A stretch of DNA of 64,000 bases, from contig NZ_JBEPJZ010000001.1 of the NCBI RefSeq assembly GCF_040496035.1, positions 1,116,001 through 1,180,000 of the forward strand, read 5' to 3'. The position numbers were made by a program, and so were the translations under genes. This document shows, one piece after another, positions 1 through 8,252 of this stretch. The notes below the pieces were generated by a model. That model was given only the letters and a program-made list of their open reading frames with translations, did no database searches and was not told where the DNA came from. The stretch comes from Agromyces sp. SYSU T00194. Its GTDB lineage: Bacteria; Actinomycetota; Actinomycetes; Actinomycetales; Microbacteriaceae. The stretch's first letter is position 1, and each line of letters begins with the position of its first letter.

Positions 1-444
1 TACTCCGGCGTGCCCCAGACCATTGCGAACGGGCTGATCTGGTGCGGCCTCACCTGGGTGTCGACGCGCGACTGGCGCTCTACGGTCGCCCCGGCCGCGG
101 TACTCATCCTCGAGACGGCGTGCTTCGTCGCATCCGCCGCGCTCGTGGAACGGCCCAGACCCGAGCGGGTGTGGCGCCCGGAGCAGCCGCACGCGACGTC
201 GTCCTTCCCCTCTGGGCACACGGCGGCGGCATTCGCGCTGCACGGCACGCTCGCCGACCTGATCGATCGCCACGGCGCCCGGGGCGCGCGGCTCCTCGGG
301 CCCCTCCTCCGGTACGGGATTCCCGGAGCGATCGCGTTCTCGCGGGTCTACCGTGGCCAGCACCACATCTCGGACACCGTCGCGGGCGCCGTGCTGGGCC
401 GGTGGAGCGCCGCGATGGTTCGCCGCGAGCTCCTCTCGCCGTAG
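1..444 (+). CDS. PAP2-family phosphatase, 5'-truncated
   Basis: The reading frame is open from the first base, so the N-terminus lies outside the window. The C-terminal part has the two classic PAP2 signatures: SFPSGHTAAAF, the phosphatase motif with its catalytic-site His, and RVYRGQHHISDTVAGAVLG, with the second His followed by the Asp-containing motif. These are the lipid/undecaprenyl phosphate phosphatase signatures, and the fragment is hydrophobic as expected for a membrane enzyme. The substrate cannot be told from this fragment. The next gene starts about 110 bases downstream on the same strand, with no sign of coupling. Confidence 0.85.
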   Translation, partial: YSGVPQTIANGLIWCGLTWVSTRDWRSTVAPAAVLILETACFVASAALVERPRPERVWRPEQPHATSSFPSGHTAAAFALHGTLADLIDRHGARGARLLGPLLRYGIPGAIAFSRVYRGQHHISDTVAGAVLGRWSAAMVRRELLSP

Positions 445-557
445 GGCTGGATGCGTCGCAGCGACCCGCGAAGTCCGGAATCCGGGCTGGCGCGTTCTCG
501 ACACCCGCGTCAGACTGGACTCGGCCAGATGGGTCCGTCGTGGCGAGGGGGCCAGTG

Positions 558-1727
558 ATGAACATCCACACCCGAATCGCGGCCGTGTCCGCACTCGTAC
601 TTGGGCTCGGAGCGTCGGCGATCGCACCGGCGGGGGCGGCGCCGGACGGTGGCGCGATGACCGTCGTCGGCGTCGAGATCCTCGGTGAGTGGATCCTCCC
701 GTCGCGCACGTCCTTCGGCGGAACCGAGATCGGAGGGCTGTCGAGCATCACATACGACGACGGGCGGGGGGTGTACTACGCGCTGTCCGACGACCAGGGC
801 GATCGCGAGACTGGCGATCCGGTGAGGTATTACACCCTGACGATCGAGCCCTCCGATGGCTCCTTCAACGAAGCGGGCCTCACCTTCCTCGGTGTGTCGC
901 AGCTCTGGGATGACGCCAAGTCGGCGTTCGCGCCCGGCGGCGTCGATCCCGAGGGCTTCACCATTTCGCGGGGCGGATCGTTCTTCCTGTCGTCGGAGGG
1001 CGACCTCGATGGGGATCCGATCGTCGATCCGTTCATCCGGCGTTACAACCCGAGCGGCACGCCGACGGCGGAGCTCCCCATCCCCGATCACTACATCCCC
1101 GACGGCACCGATCGGGGAGTGCGCTTCAACCTGTCATTCGAGAGTCTCAACCTCACGCCCGACGGGCGCCGGCTCGTCACGGCCGCCGAGGGCGCGCTTT
1201 CCCAGGACGGACCGGCATCGGCGTTCGGCATCGGCAGCCTCGCGCGGATCCTCGAGTACGACCTGTCGCATCGCTCGCCGGTCGCTGAATACGTGTACGA
1301 GGTCGGCCCCTGGGCCGAGCCGTCGGACATCTTCGGGGTGAACGGGATCGTCGAGGTGCTGCCGATCGATAACGTGGGCACGATGCTCGTGATGGAGCGA
1401 TCCTTCTCGGTCGGAGGTGTCGGCGGCAACGGCACAGGAAACGTCGTCGTACTGAAGCAGATCTCCACGGCCGGCGCCACGAACGTCCTCGATGTCGACG
1501 CGCTCTACGACGGGGGCTCGCCGATCGCCTTCACACCGGTGTCGCAGTCCGAGGTGTTCGCGTTCGACGATACGCGCGTCCCGGTGGACAACCTCGAAGG
1601 CATGACCTTCGGGCCGATGCTTCCCGACGGGCGGCGAACCCTCGTGATCATCAGCGACAACAACTTCTCCAGCGCGCAGTTCACGCAGTTCTTCGTCCTG
1701 GCGGTCGACATCCAGCCCGCATCCTGA
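558..1727 (+). CDS. secreted esterase-like/phytase-like protein
   Basis: The 389-residue protein starts at ATG 558. It begins with a Sec signal peptide (MNIHTRIAAVSALVLGLGAS followed by an AGAA cleavage region). The mature part resembles the 'esterase-like activity of phytase' family: it has SSITYDDGRGVYYALSDDQGD near the start, a DPEGF motif, and a late NLEGMTFGP motif followed by a LVIISDNNF strand, as in calcium-dependent beta-propeller phytase-like proteins. The role is probably hydrolysis of an extracellular phosphoester or ester; the substrate is unknown. The frame extends upstream of 558, but only this start gives a signal peptide. Confidence 0.8.
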   Translation: MNIHTRIAAVSALVLGLGASAIAPAGAAPDGGAMTVVGVEILGEWILPSRTSFGGTEIGGLSSITYDDGRGVYYALSDDQGDRETGDPVRYYTLTIEPSDGSFNEAGLTFLGVSQLWDDAKSAFAPGGVDPEGFTISRGGSFFLSSEGDLDGDPIVDPFIRRYNPSGTPTAELPIPDHYIPDGTDRGVRFNLSFESLNLTPDGRRLVTAAEGALSQDGPASAFGIGSLARILEYDLSHRSPVAEYVYEVGPWAEPSDIFGVNGIVEVLPIDNVGTMLVMERSFSVGGVGGNGTGNVVVLKQISTAGATNVLDVDALYDGGSPIAFTPVSQSEVFAFDDTRVPVDNLEGMTFGPMLPDGRRTLVIISDNNFSSAQFTQFFVLAVDIQPAS

Positions 1728-1802
1728 GCGCTCGGTCAGCGCGCCGCACGTACTGCTAGCGTGCTCCTGTCCACCGCGCTCAACGAGGAGATTGCAGGGC
1801 CC

Positions 1803-2477
1803 ATGCATCCCGCCTCACGCTACGCAGCACTCGGCGTGCGCGTGGCGATCGTCATGGTCATCGTCTCGGGGCTCCTCCTCGGGGAACGGAGATTCCCGTT
1901 CTTCACGAGTCAGAGCAGCCTCATCGCGCTCGGGTACTTCATCACCGCACTCGTGCTCATGGTGCAGCGGAAGACTGCCGTCGCGCCGGCACCGCGGCTC
2001 CGAGGCGCCGTCACGTTCTGGCTGATGACGACGGCACTCATCTCGCACTTCCTGAACAACCGCGGCGTGAACCCGATCCCCGGCCTCTTCGACCCCGACC
2101 CCGTCGTCGCGATCGACAACATCGGGCTGTTCATGCTGCACTACGTGTCGCCGATCCTCGTGCTGCTGGACTGGCTCGCGTTCGGCCCGCACGGCCTCGT
2201 CCGCTGGCGCGACACCCTCGTGTGGCTGCTGTACCCGATCGGGTACGCGATCGTCATGATCGCGCGTGGCACCCTGCTTCCGGCGGTGAACGACCGCTAC
2301 CCGTATCCCTTCCTCGACCCGACCGTGGCCGGCTTCGACGGAATGTTCGCCGCGCTCGGACGCGTCATCCTCATCCTCGCCGTGATCGCGCTCGCCGTCG
2401 TCGCTGTCGACCGCCTCGCCTCCGCAGTCGTGCGGCAGGTAGTCGCACGGCAGCGATCACGCATCCCCGTCGCCTAG
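1803..2477 (+). CDS. Pr6Pr-family integral membrane protein
   Basis: The 224-residue polytopic membrane protein has about six hydrophobic segments. It opens with MHPASRYAALGVRVAIVMV and carries family-typical patches RRFPFFTSQSSL, LLDWLAFGPHG and YPFLDP. It matches the Pr6Pr/FAR-17a-AIG1-like membrane family common in Microbacteriaceae; function is unproven. A GAGGAG ribosome site at about 1785-1790 favours ATG 1803 over the in-frame GTG at 1761. The 3' end overlaps the convergent sigma-factor gene by 21 bases. Confidence 0.75.
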   Translation: MHPASRYAALGVRVAIVMVIVSGLLLGERRFPFFTSQSSLIALGYFITALVLMVQRKTAVAPAPRLRGAVTFWLMTTALISHFLNNRGVNPIPGLFDPDPVVAIDNIGLFMLHYVSPILVLLDWLAFGPHGLVRWRDTLVWLLYPIGYAIVMIARGTLLPAVNDRYPYPFLDPTVAGFDGMFAALGRVILILAVIALAVVAVDRLASAVVRQVVARQRSRIPVA

Positions 2478-3752
2478 GCGCCTGCTCTCGACCTGCGAGC
2501 GCCTCTCACCCACGAGCTGGTCACGCCGCCGGGTGAGATGCGCCTGCTCAGCGGCGGTGCCGGCGAGCTGGATCGCTCGGTCGTAGGCCGTCCGTGATTC
2601 CTCGCTCCGCCCGCCGACCCGGCGGAGGAGCTCGGCGCGCGCGACGTGGAAGGCGTGGTATCCGTCGAGCACGTCGCCGAGCGGTTCGATCTCGGCGAGT
2701 GCGACAGCGGGCCCGTCCACCTCGGCGACCGCGATCGCGCGGTTGAGTCGCACGATCGGGGAGGGGTCGAGCGTGACCAGGCGGTCGTACAGGGCGACGA
2801 TCTGGGACCAGTCGGTGTCGCGGGCGGATGGGGCGTCGGTGTGCACCGCGCTGATCGCGGCCAGGAGCTGATACCGACCCGGCTGCTCCGCGCCGTTGGC
2901 GACGGCGGCAATCCGTTCGCGCACCAGCGTGTGTCCCTCGAGGATCTGGGCCCGGCCCCACGCGTCGCGGTCCTGCTCGGCCAAGGTCACCAGTTCACCG
3001 GCGCGGGAGAAGCGCGCGTCGCGTCGCGCCTCGGTGAGGAGCATCAGGGCGAGCAGGCCCGTCGCCTCTCCTTCGTCGGGAATGAGCACGCGCACCAGGC
3101 GGCACAGGCGAATCGCCTCTTGCGTCAGGTCGGCCCGCACCGGGTTCTCGCCCGAGGTGGCCAGGTAGCCCTCATTGAAGATCAGGTAGATCACCGCGAG
3201 CACGCCGTGCAGCCGCTTCCGGATGTCTGCGACCGCGGGAATCCGATAGGGAACCCCCGACGCCTTGATCTTCGCCTTCGCGCGGGTGATCCGTCGCGCC
3301 ATGGTGGTCTCCGGCACGAGGAACGCGCGGGCGATCTCCGTGACGGTCAGTCCGCCGACGAGGCGGAGCGTCAGAGCCACCCGGGCCTCCATGACGAGTG
3401 CGGGGTGGCAGCAGATGAAGATCAGGCGGAGACGGTCGTCCTCGACCGGCCCGGTCGGCTCGGGAGGAGAGTCATCGGAGAGCATGAGCGCGGCTCGGTG
3501 CTTGTCGTCGCGGCGCGACTGTCGGCGCAGCCTGTCGATCGCCTTGCGTGTCGCGGTCGTGGTGACCCACGCGCCGGGATTGGGTGGCACCCCATCCCGC
3601 GGCCACCTTTCCACCGCCGTGACGAACGCATCGGCCGCCGCGTCCTCGGCGAGGTCGAGATCGCCGAATCGACGGGCGAGGCCGGCCACCACCCGCGCCC
3701 ACTCCTCGCGGTGGACGCGGGCGATGGTCTCGTCGACAGAACGCGCGGTCAC
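2457..3752 (-). CDS. ECF42-type RNA polymerase sigma factor
   Basis: The 431-residue protein begins with sigma-70 region 2 (EEWARVVAGLARRFGDLDLAEDAAADAF) and region 4 (residues about 110-170, VGGLTVTEIARAFLVPETT). A long C-terminal helical, TPR-like extension of about 250 residues follows. This layout next to a DGPF/YCII protein is the known signature of the ECF42 group, which lacks a classical anti-sigma factor; the C-terminal extension is thought to control activity. The GTG start overlaps the TGA stop of the upstream DGPF gene (GTGA), so the two are translationally coupled. Confidence 0.88.
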   Translation of the reverse strand: MTARSVDETIARVHREEWARVVAGLARRFGDLDLAEDAAADAFVTAVERWPRDGVPPNPGAWVTTTATRKAIDRLRRQSRRDDKHRAALMLSDDSPPEPTGPVEDDRLRLIFICCHPALVMEARVALTLRLVGGLTVTEIARAFLVPETTMARRITRAKAKIKASGVPYRIPAVADIRKRLHGVLAVIYLIFNEGYLATSGENPVRADLTQEAIRLCRLVRVLIPDEGEATGLLALMLLTEARRDARFSRAGELVTLAEQDRDAWGRAQILEGHTLVRERIAAVANGAEQPGRYQLLAAISAVHTDAPSARDTDWSQIVALYDRLVTLDPSPIVRLNRAIAVAEVDGPAVALAEIEPLGDVLDGYHAFHVARAELLRRVGGRSEESRTAYDRAIQLAGTAAEQAHLTRRRDQLVGERRSQVESRRLGDGDA

Positions 3753-4141
3753 GACTCCATCAGGTCAGCCTGCTGTCGGTCGACGATCTCGGTGACGCCG
3801 GAAGGGAACCGGTGCACCTCCTGCGGCCAGTCCAGCGCGACCGCCAGACGCCCTGCCCAGTAGCGAGCCGCCTCGTCGTTCGGCACGTCCACCACGGTGA
3901 ACCCGCCGAGATGCTCCTTGCTCTCGACGAACGGTCCGTCCGTGAAGATCGGAACGCCGTCCTCGCTCACCACGCTGCACACCGCAGTAGAGGCGTCGAT
4001 CCCTCCGTCCGCGAAGAGGAAGACACCGGCCGTCTTCATCTCCTCGAGCACGGCCATCGACGCCTCGCTCTTGGCGCGCAGCTGATCGGGGGTCTGCTGC
4101 GGCACCCACTCGTCGTTGAATGCGATCAGGTAGTTCGGCAA
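3749..4141 (-). CDS. YCII/DGPF-domain protein
   Basis: The 130-residue protein starts MPNYLIAFNDEWV and contains the family motif FTDGPFVESKEHLGGF. DGPF proteins are small ferredoxin-fold dimers of unknown biochemical role, habitually encoded beside ECF42 sigma factors. Here the gene lies first in a two-gene unit and its stop overlaps the sigma-factor start by four bases. An AGGAGACGACATT stretch just upstream of the start on the minus strand supplies a good ribosome site. Co-regulation with the sigma factor is expected from the arrangement. Confidence 0.85.
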   Translation of the reverse strand: MPNYLIAFNDEWVPQQTPDQLRAKSEASMAVLEEMKTAGVFLFADGGIDASTAVCSVVSEDGVPIFTDGPFVESKEHLGGFTVVDVPNDEAARYWAGRLAVALDWPQEVHRFPSGVTEIVDRQQADLMES

Positions 4142-4339
4142 TGTCGTCTCCTTCCCATGGAACGAGAGCCAGGTCGGCTGCTCGGTCGCGACGATCCGGA
4201 GGACCGCCTACCCAGTCCACGAACGGCGAAGCTCGGATACGACACTAGTCCCGAGTATTTCGCGATTGTCGGAACGGCGGACTCCGACAACCCAGCTGGC
4301 GGTGGTCAGGCAATCTGTTCAGTCACCCGTCAGGTACAA

Positions 4340-5719
4340 CTACGTCTGCACCATGTCCGCGAAGCGCGAGAAGTGGCCGTGGAACGCGACAGTCACGGTG
4401 CGGGTCGGGCCGTTGCGGTGCTTGGCGACGATGAGGTCGGCCTCGCCGGCGCGGGGGTTGTCGCGCTCGTAGGCGCTCTCGCGGTGGAGCAGGATCACCA
4501 TGTCGGCGTCCTGCTCGATCGAGCCCGACTCGCGAAGGTCGCTGATGGCGGGGAGCTTGTCGGCACGCTGCTCCGGGCCACGGTTGAGCTGCGAGAGCGC
4601 GATGACCGGCACCTGGAGCTCCTTGGCGAGCAGCTTCAGCGCACGCGAGAACTCCGAGACCTCCTGCTGGCGGCTCTCGACGCGCTTGCCGCTGGTCATG
4701 AGCTGCAGGTAGTCGATCACGACCATCTTGAGGCCGACGCGCTGCTTGAGGCGCCGGCACTTCGCGCGAATCTCGACCAGCGTCATGTTGGGGGAGTCGT
4801 CGATGTAGAGGGGCGCGTCGTTGATGCGGCCCCGGGTCGAGGCGATGGTCGTCCAGTCGCGGCTGTCGACGGTGCCCTTGCGCATCGACTGCAGGGGCAC
4901 GGATGCCTCGGCGGACAGCAGTCGCATGGCGATCTCCGACTTGCCCATCTCGAGCGAGAAGAAGATCGTGGGCAGGTCGTTGTGGATCGACGCCGACCGG
5001 GCGAAGTCGAGGGCCAGCGTCGACTTTCCGAGCGCGGGACGCGCGGCGACGATGATCATCTGGCCGGGGTGGAAGCCGTTCGTCAGGTCGTCGAGGTCGG
5101 CGAAGCCGGTGGGCACGCCGGTCATCTTGCCGTCGGTGTGCTTGGCCGCCTCGATCTCGTCGATCGCCACGGTGACCGCCTCGGTGAGCGGCACGTAGTC
5201 CTCGCTCTCGACGCTGCCGGTGACCGAGTAGATCTCCGACTGGGCGACGTTGACCAGGTCGGTGACCTCGCCCTCGCCGGCGTAGCCCAGCTGCACGATG
5301 CGGGTGCCCGCCTCGACCAGGCGCCGGAGCATGGCGCGCTCGGCGACGATCTCGGCGTAGAAGCCGGCGTTGGCCGCTGTGGGCACGAGGCTCGTGAGCG
5401 TGTGCAGGTACTCGGCGCCGCCCGCGCGGCCGAGTTCGCCGGTCTTGGTCAGTTCGTCGGTGACGGCGATGACGTCGGTGGGCTCGCCGTGCGAGTAGAG
5501 GGAGAGGATGGCGTCGAACACGACCTCGTGCTTGGGCACGTAGAAGTCGGGGCCTCGGAGCGTCTCGATGACGTCGGCGACCGCGTCCTTCGAGAGCATC
5601 ATGCCCCCGAGGGCGCTCTGTTCGGCGAGGAGGTCGTGCGGGGGCGTGCGCTCGGGACCCTGACGTGCGTCGCCCTGCTGCTCGCGGGGTTCGGCGATGC
5701 CGAGATGGGCGATCGTCAC
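4340..5719 (-). CDS. dnaB: replicative DNA helicase DnaB
   Basis: The 459-residue protein unwinds DNA at the replication fork as a hexamer. The N-terminal DnaB domain opens with RTPPHDLLAEQSALGGMMLS. The RecA-like domain has Walker A (AARPALGKST), the FFSLEMGKSEIAMRLL helix and Walker B in MVVIDYLQLM. Length is normal and no intein interrupts it. The GTG start at 5719 has an AGGAGG ribosome site a few bases upstream. It is transcribed away from rplI after a 0.5-kb spacer rich in DnaA-box-like 9-mers, as in many actinobacteria where dnaB follows the rpsF-rplI operon. Confidence 0.97.
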   Translation of the reverse strand: MTIAHLGIAEPREQQGDARQGPERTPPHDLLAEQSALGGMMLSKDAVADVIETLRGPDFYVPKHEVVFDAILSLYSHGEPTDVIAVTDELTKTGELGRAGGAEYLHTLTSLVPTAANAGFYAEIVAERAMLRRLVEAGTRIVQLGYAGEGEVTDLVNVAQSEIYSVTGSVESEDYVPLTEAVTVAIDEIEAAKHTDGKMTGVPTGFADLDDLTNGFHPGQMIIVAARPALGKSTLALDFARSASIHNDLPTIFFSLEMGKSEIAMRLLSAEASVPLQSMRKGTVDSRDWTTIASTRGRINDAPLYIDDSPNMTLVEIRAKCRRLKQRVGLKMVVIDYLQLMTSGKRVESRQQEVSEFSRALKLLAKELQVPVIALSQLNRGPEQRADKLPAISDLRESGSIEQDADMVILLHRESAYERDNPRAGEADLIVAKHRNGPTRTVTVAFHGHFSRFADMVQT

Positions 5720-6225
5720 GCCTGGCCTCCTCGATGTCGTGTTGTGTCCGGCGACGCGATTTCCGCGCTGCTTCCAGTGGTACCAGCGACGACAGACAGA
5801 GGGCCCGAGCGTTGCGGCCGGTCCCCCATCCGGCGACGGAGATTCACCCTATGGACGCGCTCCCACGGGGCACAAGCCAGCCTGTGGACAACGCTGTGGG
5901 GAACTTGGGCGAAACGCCGGGCGCCATGTGCAAAGAATGTGTGGAAACCTGTGGAGAACGAAGAAAGTTCTCTGCGAAAATGGCATTTGATCGGCTCATA
6001 TGGTTTCCCACACCTGTGTGGAGAAGAAATGTCTGGACTGTGACTTGAGGGTTACGAACACGGTGTGGGCTGTGCACAAATGCGCACGCGAATCGGGCCG
6101 AACCAGCTTGCGGAACGCGGTGTCCGGGTGTAGGAATCCGGGCACGTCGAAGGCCCGCCGCGGACCGGAGACGACGAAGCGGCGGACCGGAGATCCGGCC
6201 CGCCGCTTCGTGTACGTGCGTCGCG
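5720..6225. other. spacer rplI-dnaB with DnaA-box-like 9-mers
   Basis: This 506-base gap has no convincing gene. Between 5883 and 6025 it is less GC-rich than its surroundings and holds six 9-mers close to the DnaA box: TGTGGACAA (5883-5891), TGTGGGGAA (5895-5903), TGTGGAAAC (5940-5948), TGTGGAGAA (5950-5958), TTTCCCACA (6004-6012, reverse orientation) and TGTGGAGAA (6017-6025). The first is the box variant favoured in high-GC actinobacteria. The spacer should also hold the dnaB promoter, which I could not place confidently. The rplI terminator lies at its right end. Confidence 0.6.
6175..6210 (-). terminator. terminator of rpsF-ssb-rpsR-rplI
   Basis: This near-perfect hairpin sits about 15 bases past the rplI stop. 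The outer arms are CGAAGCGGCGG and CCGCCGCTTCG, the inner arms CCGGA and TCCGG, with one mismatch between them and a two-base loop. There is no U tract, as is common in high-GC genomes. Confidence 0.75.
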
Positions 6226-6675
6226 CTACTTCGCGGCGATCACCTGGAGGGTGATGGTCGCGATGACCTCGTCGCGCAGCTTCACGCCGGCCTCGTACTC
6301 GCCGATCGACTTGATCGTCGGGACGGTGACCTTGCGCTTGTCGACCTCGCCGAGGCCGGCGGCCGACACGGCGGCCGCGACGTCCGCGGACTTCACCGAG
6401 CCGAACAGGCGACCCTCGGAGCCGGCCTTGACGGCCAGCTTGACCTTGGTGGACTCGAGCGAGGCCTTGAGGGCCCGCGCGTCCTCGAGCGAGTGCAGCT
6501 CGCGCGCCGAGCGCGCGGACTTGATCTGCTCGACCTGCTTCTCGCCACCGCGGGTCCACGGCGTCGCGTAGCCCTTCGGGACGAGGTAGTTGCGTGCGTA
6601 GCCGTTCTTGACCTCGACCACGTCACCGGCGGTGCCGAGGCCGTTGACCTCGTGCGTCAGGATGACCTTTGCCAT
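6226..6675 (-). CDS. rplI: 50S ribosomal protein L9
   Basis: The 149-residue protein has the L9 N-terminal domain [20 protein letters not shown] followed by [16 protein letters not shown], a connecting helix, and the C-terminal rRNA-binding domain with [16 protein letters not shown]. The start at 6675 is fixed by an AAGGAGG ribosome site 8-9 bases upstream. It is the last gene of the rpsF-ssb-rpsR-rplI operon and is followed by a strong hairpin. Confidence 0.97.
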   Translation of the reverse strand: MAKVILTHEVNGLGTAGDVVEVKNGYARNYLVPKGYATPWTRGGEKQVEQIKSARSARELHSLEDARALKASLESTKVKLAVKAGSEGRLFGSVKSADVAAAVSAAGLGEVDKRKVTVPTIKSIGEYEAGVKLRDEVIATITLQVIAAK

Positions 6676-6691
6676 TGTTCCGGCCTCCTTC

Positions 6692-6946
6692 TCAGCGACC
6701 CGAGCCCGCGTACGGCAGCAGGGCCATCTCGCGTGCGTTCTTGACGGCACGGGCGATGAGGCGCTGCTCCTGCACGGAGACACCGGTGATACGACGGGCG
6801 CGGATCTTGCCGCGCTCCGAGACGAACTTGCGGAGGGTGGCGACATCCTTGTAGTCGATGACGCCGACCTTGATCGACTTCGCGGGGGCCGCGTTCTTCG
6901 GGCCCTTCCCGCGCTTGCGGCGGTCGCCGCTGCTCTTTCCAGCCAT
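6692..6946 (-). CDS. rpsR: 30S ribosomal protein S18
   Basis: The 84-residue small-subunit protein pairs with S6 on the 30S platform. It is recognised by [33 protein letters not shown] and [15 protein letters not shown]. No zinc-ribbon Cys cluster is present, so this is the C-minus, zinc-independent type. It lies 16 bases before rplI and about 73 bases after ssb; an AAGGAA ribosome site precedes ATG 6946. Confidence 0.97.
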   Translation of the reverse strand: MAGKSSGDRRKRGKGPKNAAPAKSIKVGVIDYKDVATLRKFVSERGKIRARRITGVSVQEQRLIARAVKNAREMALLPYAGSGR

Positions 6947-7019
6947 TGCTGTTCCTTACCTGGGAATGAAATACGTTTCGTTGAGCGGATGCCTCGTGGC
7001 GAGGCATCCGTCGGCAGAC

Positions 7020-7535
7020 CTAGAAGGGGGTCTCGTCGCCGTAGTTGGTGCCGGGCGTGTTCCAGACGTCGCCCGACGCCGCAGCCGGTGCGCTCGGCGC
7101 CCACGCGTCGTCGGAGGACGAGTTGCCGCCCCCGCCGCCGCCGTAGCTGCCACCGCGTCCGCCGCCGCTCGACTGCGCGCGCGTGACCTGTGCGGTCGCG
7201 TAGCGCAGGCTCGGGCCGATCTCGTCGATCTCGAGCTCGATGGCGGTGCGCTTCTCGCCCTCGCGGGTCTCGTACGAGCGCTGCTTGAGACGGCCCTGGG
7301 CGATGACCCGGGAACCCTTGGTCAGCGAACCTGCGACGTGCTCGGCGAACTCGCGCCAGCAGCTCGCACGCAGGAACAGTGCTTCACCGTCCTTCCACTC
7401 GTTCGCCTGACGGTCGAACGAGCGGGGGGTTGATGCGATGGTGAAGTTGGCGACCGCGAGGCCAGACTGCGTGTAGCGCAGCTCCGGGTCAGCCGTGAGG
7501 TTGCCCACAACGGTGATGATCGTGTCGCCTGCCAT
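7020..7535 (-). CDS. ssb: single-stranded DNA-binding protein
   Basis: The 171-residue protein coats single-stranded DNA during replication and repair. The N-terminal OB fold (about residues 1-115) starts [19 protein letters not shown] and includes [18 protein letters not shown]. It is followed by a Gly-rich disordered linker and the acidic-hydrophobic tail ending DETPF, the hub for partner proteins. It lies between rpsF and rpsR, the standard operon position, with only four bases after the rpsF stop. Confidence 0.97.
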   Translation of the reverse strand: MAGDTIITVVGNLTADPELRYTQSGLAVANFTIASTPRSFDRQANEWKDGEALFLRASCWREFAEHVAGSLTKGSRVIAQGRLKQRSYETREGEKRTAIELEIDEIGPSLRYATAQVTRAQSSGGGRGGSYGGGGGGNSSSDDAWAPSAPAAASGDVWNTPGTNYGDETPF

Positions 7536-7539
7536 GGGA

Positions 7540-7911
7540 CTAGGCGTCCTTCTTCGCTGCCCGAGCTGCCTTCTTGGCGGCGCGCTCCTCGTCGGCCTTC
7601 TTCGCGGCGGCGACCTGTGCGATCGCCTCCTCCGCGCGGAGGACCTTGGTGCGCATGACGGCCTCGCTGAGGTTCAGCTGGCGGTCGAGCTCGTTGGTCG
7701 TGGCCGACTCGGCGGTGAAGTCGACGACGGCGTAGATGCCCTCGGACTTCTTGTCGATCTCGTAGGCCAGGCGACGCTTGCCCCAGATGTCGACGTTGTC
7801 GACGGTGCCGCCATCCGTGCGGATGACGTTGAGGAACTTGTCGAGGCTGGGAGCAACGGTGCGCTCGTCGATCGCGGGATCGAGGATCACCATCAACTCG
7901 TACTGGTGCAT
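7540..7911 (-). CDS. rpsF: 30S ribosomal protein S6
   Basis: The 123-residue protein binds S18 and 16S rRNA on the small-subunit platform. It opens [20 protein letters not shown] and contains [20 protein letters not shown]. The C-terminus is a basic Ala/Lys-rich tail ([20 protein letters not shown]). As first gene of the operon it has a strong AAGGAGG ribosome site and a leader hairpin (7940-7958) that may be an autoregulatory target. Confidence 0.97.
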   Translation of the reverse strand: MHQYELMVILDPAIDERTVAPSLDKFLNVIRTDGGTVDNVDIWGKRRLAYEIDKKSEGIYAVVDFTAESATTNELDRQLNLSEAVMRTKVLRAEEAIAQVAAAKKADEERAAKKAARAAKKDA

Positions 7912-8252
7912 GACAGACCCACCTCCTTCGGACTCGGCGGTCGCAGACGTTCTGCGACAGGAGGGTGTTCATGCGTCGAACTGCGGAGGCCCGGACTCGG
8001 GCGCGCAGACAACCTGTCCAGTGTAACGGAAGCCCGATCGGGCCGCCATTCGGGCCGATCCCCCGCGGGGTGCGGTCGCTGTTCAGGAGCGTCGGTGGGC
8101 AGATGCGACGGTCGTGCGCCAGCTGACGAGCGGATGCAACGAAGGTGCGTGGCTCGCTCGCATGCGCCGATCTCATGCGGGCCTCTCCGGCCCGTTCCTG
8201 AAAACGGCACTCTCCACGCTCGCGCCCGCGGCGTCTCGGGAGATCGCGCTCC
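7912..8252. other. rpsF leader and cca-rpsF spacer
   Basis: This 341-base gap has no gene that I can support. Its rpsF-proximal part is the minus-strand leader with the hairpin at 7940-7958 and the AAGGAGG ribosome site. A TACACT hexamer (minus strand, about 8022-8027) could be a -10 element, but no good -35 accompanies it. The cca-proximal half shows nothing recognisable. Confidence 0.45.
7940..7958 (-). promoter_or_regulatory. rpsF leader hairpin, possible S6:S18 site
   Basis: This perfect 7-bp stem (GTCGCAG / CTGCGAC) with a 5-base loop lies about 29 bases upstream of rpsF. It is followed immediately on the mRNA by CGCCGAG and then the ribosome site. rpsF leaders in many bacteria carry a hairpin with a CCG-containing element bound by the S6:S18 complex; the match here is by position and the nearby CCG only. 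Confidence 0.4.

Noticed and set aside
2646..3863. 405-residue plus-strand frame opposite the ECF42 sigma factor
   Set aside because: It is the antisense shadow of a well-supported gene; composition (Arg/Gly/His) is typical of high-GC shadows.
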